From Deltaproteobacteria bacterium (lineage in GTDB: Bacteria; Desulfobacterota; B13-G15; RBG-16-54-18): DNA of 44,852 bases. Positions within the stretch are counted from its first letter, which is position 1, and each line of letters begins with the position of its first letter. The position numbers were made by a program, and so were the translations under genes. The stretch spans positions 1 through 44,852 of the forward strand of contig JAFDHG010000009.1 in NCBI GenBank assembly GCA_019308925.1. The letters are read 5' to 3'. The notes beneath the pieces are model-generated. The model saw nothing but the letters and a program-made list of their open reading frames with translations. It made no database searches and was not told the origin of the DNA. Positions 42,827 through 44,852 of this stretch are shown here, piece by piece.

Positions 42827-43618
42827 ATGCGTAAATTAAATAGGATAATTTTATTCTTTATACTTGCCATATCATTTGCACCCCCAGCGGTTGCAAAGGA
42901 TTTGGATCTTACCATAGTTTATGACAATAATCCCTATAATGAAGAGCTGGAAACACGATGGGGCTTTTCCTGCCTGGTAGAAGGGCTTGAGAAGATAATC
43001 CTATTTGATGTCGGCGGTGAGGGGTCTGTACTCCTTAAGAATATGGAAAAGCTCAAGATTGACCCTAAAACAGTGAATGTAATAGTTCTCTCCCACATTC
43101 ACTATGACCACATTGGGGGGCTATCCCATTTTTTGAAGAAAAATCCTCATGTTACTGTTTATATGCCAAGATCTCTGCCTCAAAGTGTTAAAGACAAGGT
43201 CAGGCTCGTAGGCGCCCAATTAGTTGAGGTTCATAAACCAATCAAGATCTGCAAGGATGTCTATTCTACGGGTGAGCTAGGGACCTTTATAAAAGAGGAG
43301 TCGCTTATAATAAAGACATCTAAGGGATTAGTAGTAATTACCGGTTGCGCTCATCCAGGGGTTGCAAACATAGTGAAAAAGGCAAAAGAGATGCTAAGAT
43401 CCGATGTCTATTTAGTATTGGGTGGATTTCATCTATGCTGGATGAATCTTTCCCAAGTAAAGAGAATAGTCAACAGAGTTAAAAAAGAAGGGGTTAAGAA
43501 GGTGGCACCATGTCATTGTTCAGGTGATCTCGCTAGAAAACAGTTTAAAAAGGCCTATGGAAATGACTTTATTCTTGTCGGTGCAGGGAAGAAGACAAAA
43601 ATAAAAGATGCTTTCTAA
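42827..43618 (+). CDS. Exported metallo-beta-lactamase-fold hydrolase (COG1237-like)
   Basis: The ~263-residue protein has a signal peptide (RKLNRIILFFILAISFAPPAVA) and the metal motif SHIHYDHIGG with His90, His92, Asp94 and His95; further ligands are in TGCAHPGVANIV and GGFHL. It resembles the dihydropterin-related COG1237 group, most members of which are uncharacterised and lack an export signal. The start at 42827 is set by GGAGG 5 bp upstream. It is divergent from the NifX-domain methyltransferase and overlaps the next gene by 11 bp. Confidence 0.82.
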   Translation: MRKLNRIILFFILAISFAPPAVAKDLDLTIVYDNNPYNEELETRWGFSCLVEGLEKIILFDVGGEGSVLLKNMEKLKIDPKTVNVIVLSHIHYDHIGGLSHFLKKNPHVTVYMPRSLPQSVKDKVRLVGAQLVEVHKPIKICKDVYSTGELGTFIKEESLIIKTSKGLVVITGCAHPGVANIVKKAKEMLRSDVYLVLGGFHLCWMNLSQVKRIVNRVKKEGVKKVAPCHCSGDLARKQFKKAYGNDFILVGAGKKTKIKDAF

Positions 43619-44258
43619 TTCTCTCAAATTACTGATGGCCGGTTTTGTCATGGGTTGGGGTCCATGTCTTACTTACACTGCTCCATTGCTCTTGCCTTAT
43701 ATTGGGGCCACAAAGAGAAGTTGGCAGGATGGCTTAAAAGTCGGGTTGGTGTTTTCAATTGGTAGACTCTTGGCGCTTGCCATTTTGGGTGGACTTGCAA
43801 CCGTGGTCTTTAGTTTTATCAATCAATTCTTCCCACCTCACAAGTCCGGTTGGCTCTATTTAATCGCCGCCCTCTTTATGATAGCAATGGGTATTCTTAT
43901 CATTTTAGGCAAAGGACTTAGAATGCATATCGGAGATAAGATATTAGATAAAGGAACTGAGAGTATGTTCTTAATGGGCTTTTTGATGGGGGTTGCGCCC
44001 TGTGTCCCCTATGTAGCAATCCTCACCTATATTGCCTGTGTAGCAGAAGATGTCGTTCTAGCAGGAATATTGTATGCAGCGGTGTTTGCAACAGGCACAG
44101 CAGTTGCCCCTATAGTATTAGGGGCTTTAATGGGCATCATTCCAGAAAAATTATTTAAGTCGGCTAAATTGCTCAGAACTTTTCAGGTAGTTTGTGGAGT
44201 GGTTCTCGTTCTTTTTGGAGCACAGCTTATCTATTATGTGTTGAATCTTGTTTTTTAA
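43608..44258 (+). CDS. DsbD/CcdA-like (DsbD_2, TauE/SafE) membrane protein
   Basis: The 216-residue protein has six hydrophobic segments and two Pro-Cys motifs, GWGPC (Cys20) and GVAPC (Cys132), placed as in CcdA/DsbD_2 electron-transfer membrane proteins. It probably moves reducing equivalents across the membrane to a periplasmic partner. Its gene overlaps that of the exported hydrolase, so the two are likely made together. The TauE/SafE family name is only a label; sulfite export is not implied. Confidence 0.8.
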   Translation: MLSNSLKLLMAGFVMGWGPCLTYTAPLLLPYIGATKRSWQDGLKVGLVFSIGRLLALAILGGLATVVFSFINQFFPPHKSGWLYLIAALFMIAMGILIILGKGLRMHIGDKILDKGTESMFLMGFLMGVAPCVPYVAILTYIACVAEDVVLAGILYAAVFATGTAVAPIVLGALMGIIPEKLFKSAKLLRTFQVVCGVVLVLFGAQLIYYVLNLVF

Positions 44259-44341
44259 AAAAAGAGCAACCCTTTGCCTTTTGAATTTGATGATTGACAT
44301 CCGCAAATTTTTGATTAAAATGCTGTTTTGCGGCAATATTC

Positions 44342-44667
44342 GTTCCCAGAGATGATCACGGAAGATTAACCGTTAGATTTTCATATAATCATGCCTTTAT
44401 CCAGAAGATCAAGACCCTAAAAGGTCACTGCTGGCATCCTGAGGGGGAGGTAGTCAAGATCCTCTCTGTATTATCTATTTCCTGAAGAGTGGAACAGCCC
44501 TGAGATATATTCAGGAACTTTTAGGTTATAAGAGTTCGAAAACGACCGAAATTTATACCCACGTAAGTGAGAGAGATATTGTGCGCATCCATAGTCCATT
44601 AGATACGTTTCAGAAAGGAGGTGAACAAGGTCACAAAAAACTGGAAGGAAAAGGTCAGCCAGAGTAG
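44342..44667 (+). pseudogene. Tyrosine recombinase (integrase) remnant with internal deletion
   Basis: Frame 2 reads GRLTVRFSYNHAFIQKIKTLKGHCWHPE, which matches the N-terminal arm of a common integrase family, and stops at 44483-44485. Frame 1 then reads GTALRYIQELLGYKSSKTTEIYTHVSE followed by RIHSPLDTF, the C-terminus of the same family, including the catalytic Tyr in EIYTH, and ends at 44665-44667. The central ~250 residues with the Arg-His box are missing and the frame shifts at the junction, so the gene is dead. This is the only mobile-element trace in the window. Confidence 0.8.
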
Positions 44668-44670
44668 GAA

Positions 44671-44735
44671 ATAAACGAAATAGGTTCGGATTATTTCCAA
44701 TTTTGGTAGCATAAACGAAATAAGTTCGGTTATTT
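44671..44735. repeat. Pair of 26-bp direct repeats (ATAAACGAAATA.GTTCGG)
   Basis: ATAAACGAAATAGGTTCGG followed by ATTATTT (44671-44696) and ATAAACGAAATAAGTTCGG followed by TTATTT (44711-44735) repeat with a 40-bp period directly after the integrase remnant. Each contains the small inverted pairs CGAA/TTCG and AAATAA/TTATTT. They could be recombinase core or arm-type sites. Confidence 0.65.
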
Positions 44736-44819
44736 TAAGTGGCTGTGGTACAACTAAAAACTGAAAGCTGGTAGCCGAGTGGCCTGGAAATTGGTCAATA
44801 GGCAAGCCAGCTGATTTTT

Positions 44820-44831
44820 TGCTCTTTGACA
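44820..44831 (+). promoter_or_regulatory. boxA-like antitermination motif
   Basis: TGCTCTTTGACA matches the rRNA boxA consensus TGCTCTTTAACA at 11 of 12 positions. boxA elements precede rRNA operons and, in several bacteria, CRISPR arrays. The transcribed region would lie beyond the window's right edge. Confidence 0.4.
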
Positions 44832-44852
44832 AAAGGATATCAAGTTGGAAAG

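Noticed and set aside
44771-44808. GGTAGCCGAGTGG resembling the D-arm of a tRNA-Leu/Ser
   Set aside because: No anticodon arm, T-arm or acceptor pairing can be formed from the flanking bases.
44599-44832. Minus-strand 77-residue frame at the right edge
   Set aside because: It crosses the integrase remnant and direct repeats, has low-complexity Phe-rich content and no start signal.

Overview
The window looks like part of the genome of a strict anaerobe, most probably a Desulfobacterota (deltaproteobacterial) sulfate reducer or syntroph. This is inferred from gene content only: Hdr-type iron-sulfur flavoproteins, two ETF/FixCX sets, a TRAP transporter, a B12-dependent mutase and many CoA-ester enzymes. 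No rRNA or other taxonomic marker is present. Moderate GC, mostly tight spacing and many 4-11 bp gene overlaps indicate long operons.

Region 1 (60-18696, minus strand) reads as one leftward operon of 17 genes. In transcription order it holds: an old-yellow-enzyme/2,4-dienoyl-CoA-reductase-type flavoprotein; an ATC-hydrolase-like protein; a ferredoxin; two VOC (methylmalonyl-CoA epimerase-like) proteins flanking a fragment that looks like the tail of a methylmalonyl-CoA mutase; an acyl-CoA dehydrogenase; FixC, FixX, EtfB and EtfA; a 3-hydroxyacyl-CoA dehydrogenase/enoyl-CoA hydratase fusion; an HMG-CoA-synthase-like protein fused to a DUF35 Zn ribbon; a thiolase; a ferredoxin; an HdrA; an HdrA-MvhD fusion; and an HdrC-GltD fusion.

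Region 2 (19092-28765, plus strand) holds a second acyl-CoA dehydrogenase, a TRAP transporter (DctP, DctQ, DctM), a family III CoA-transferase, a second EtfB-EtfA-FixC-FixX set and a GntR/FCD regulator. Sites with the core TGTATAC lie upstream of the divergent pair (18892-18914), the TRAP genes (20319-20328) and the CoA-transferase (23443-23459). I infer that the GntR protein binds them and that regions 1 and 2 form one regulon: an organic acid is imported, activated to its CoA ester and beta-oxidised, and its electrons pass through ETF/FixCX and the Hdr-like proteins. The substrate cannot be named from sequence.

Region 3 (29062-36508, plus) holds the two subunits of a methylmalonyl-CoA mutase, a HyuA/HyuB pair and a phenylacetate-CoA-ligase-type enzyme. 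Region 4 (36538-41862, plus) holds a three-subunit molybdenum hydroxylase of the xanthine dehydrogenase family, a strong terminator, and a class V aminotransferase/cysteine desulfurase that may supply sulfur to it.

Region 5 (41921-44258) holds a methyltransferase fused to a NifX-like domain, divergent from an exported metallo-beta-lactamase-fold protein and a DsbD/CcdA-like membrane protein. The right edge (44259-44852) carries an internally deleted tyrosine recombinase, a pair of direct repeats and a boxA-like motif, suggesting a mobile or array-type locus (or an rRNA operon) just beyond the window.
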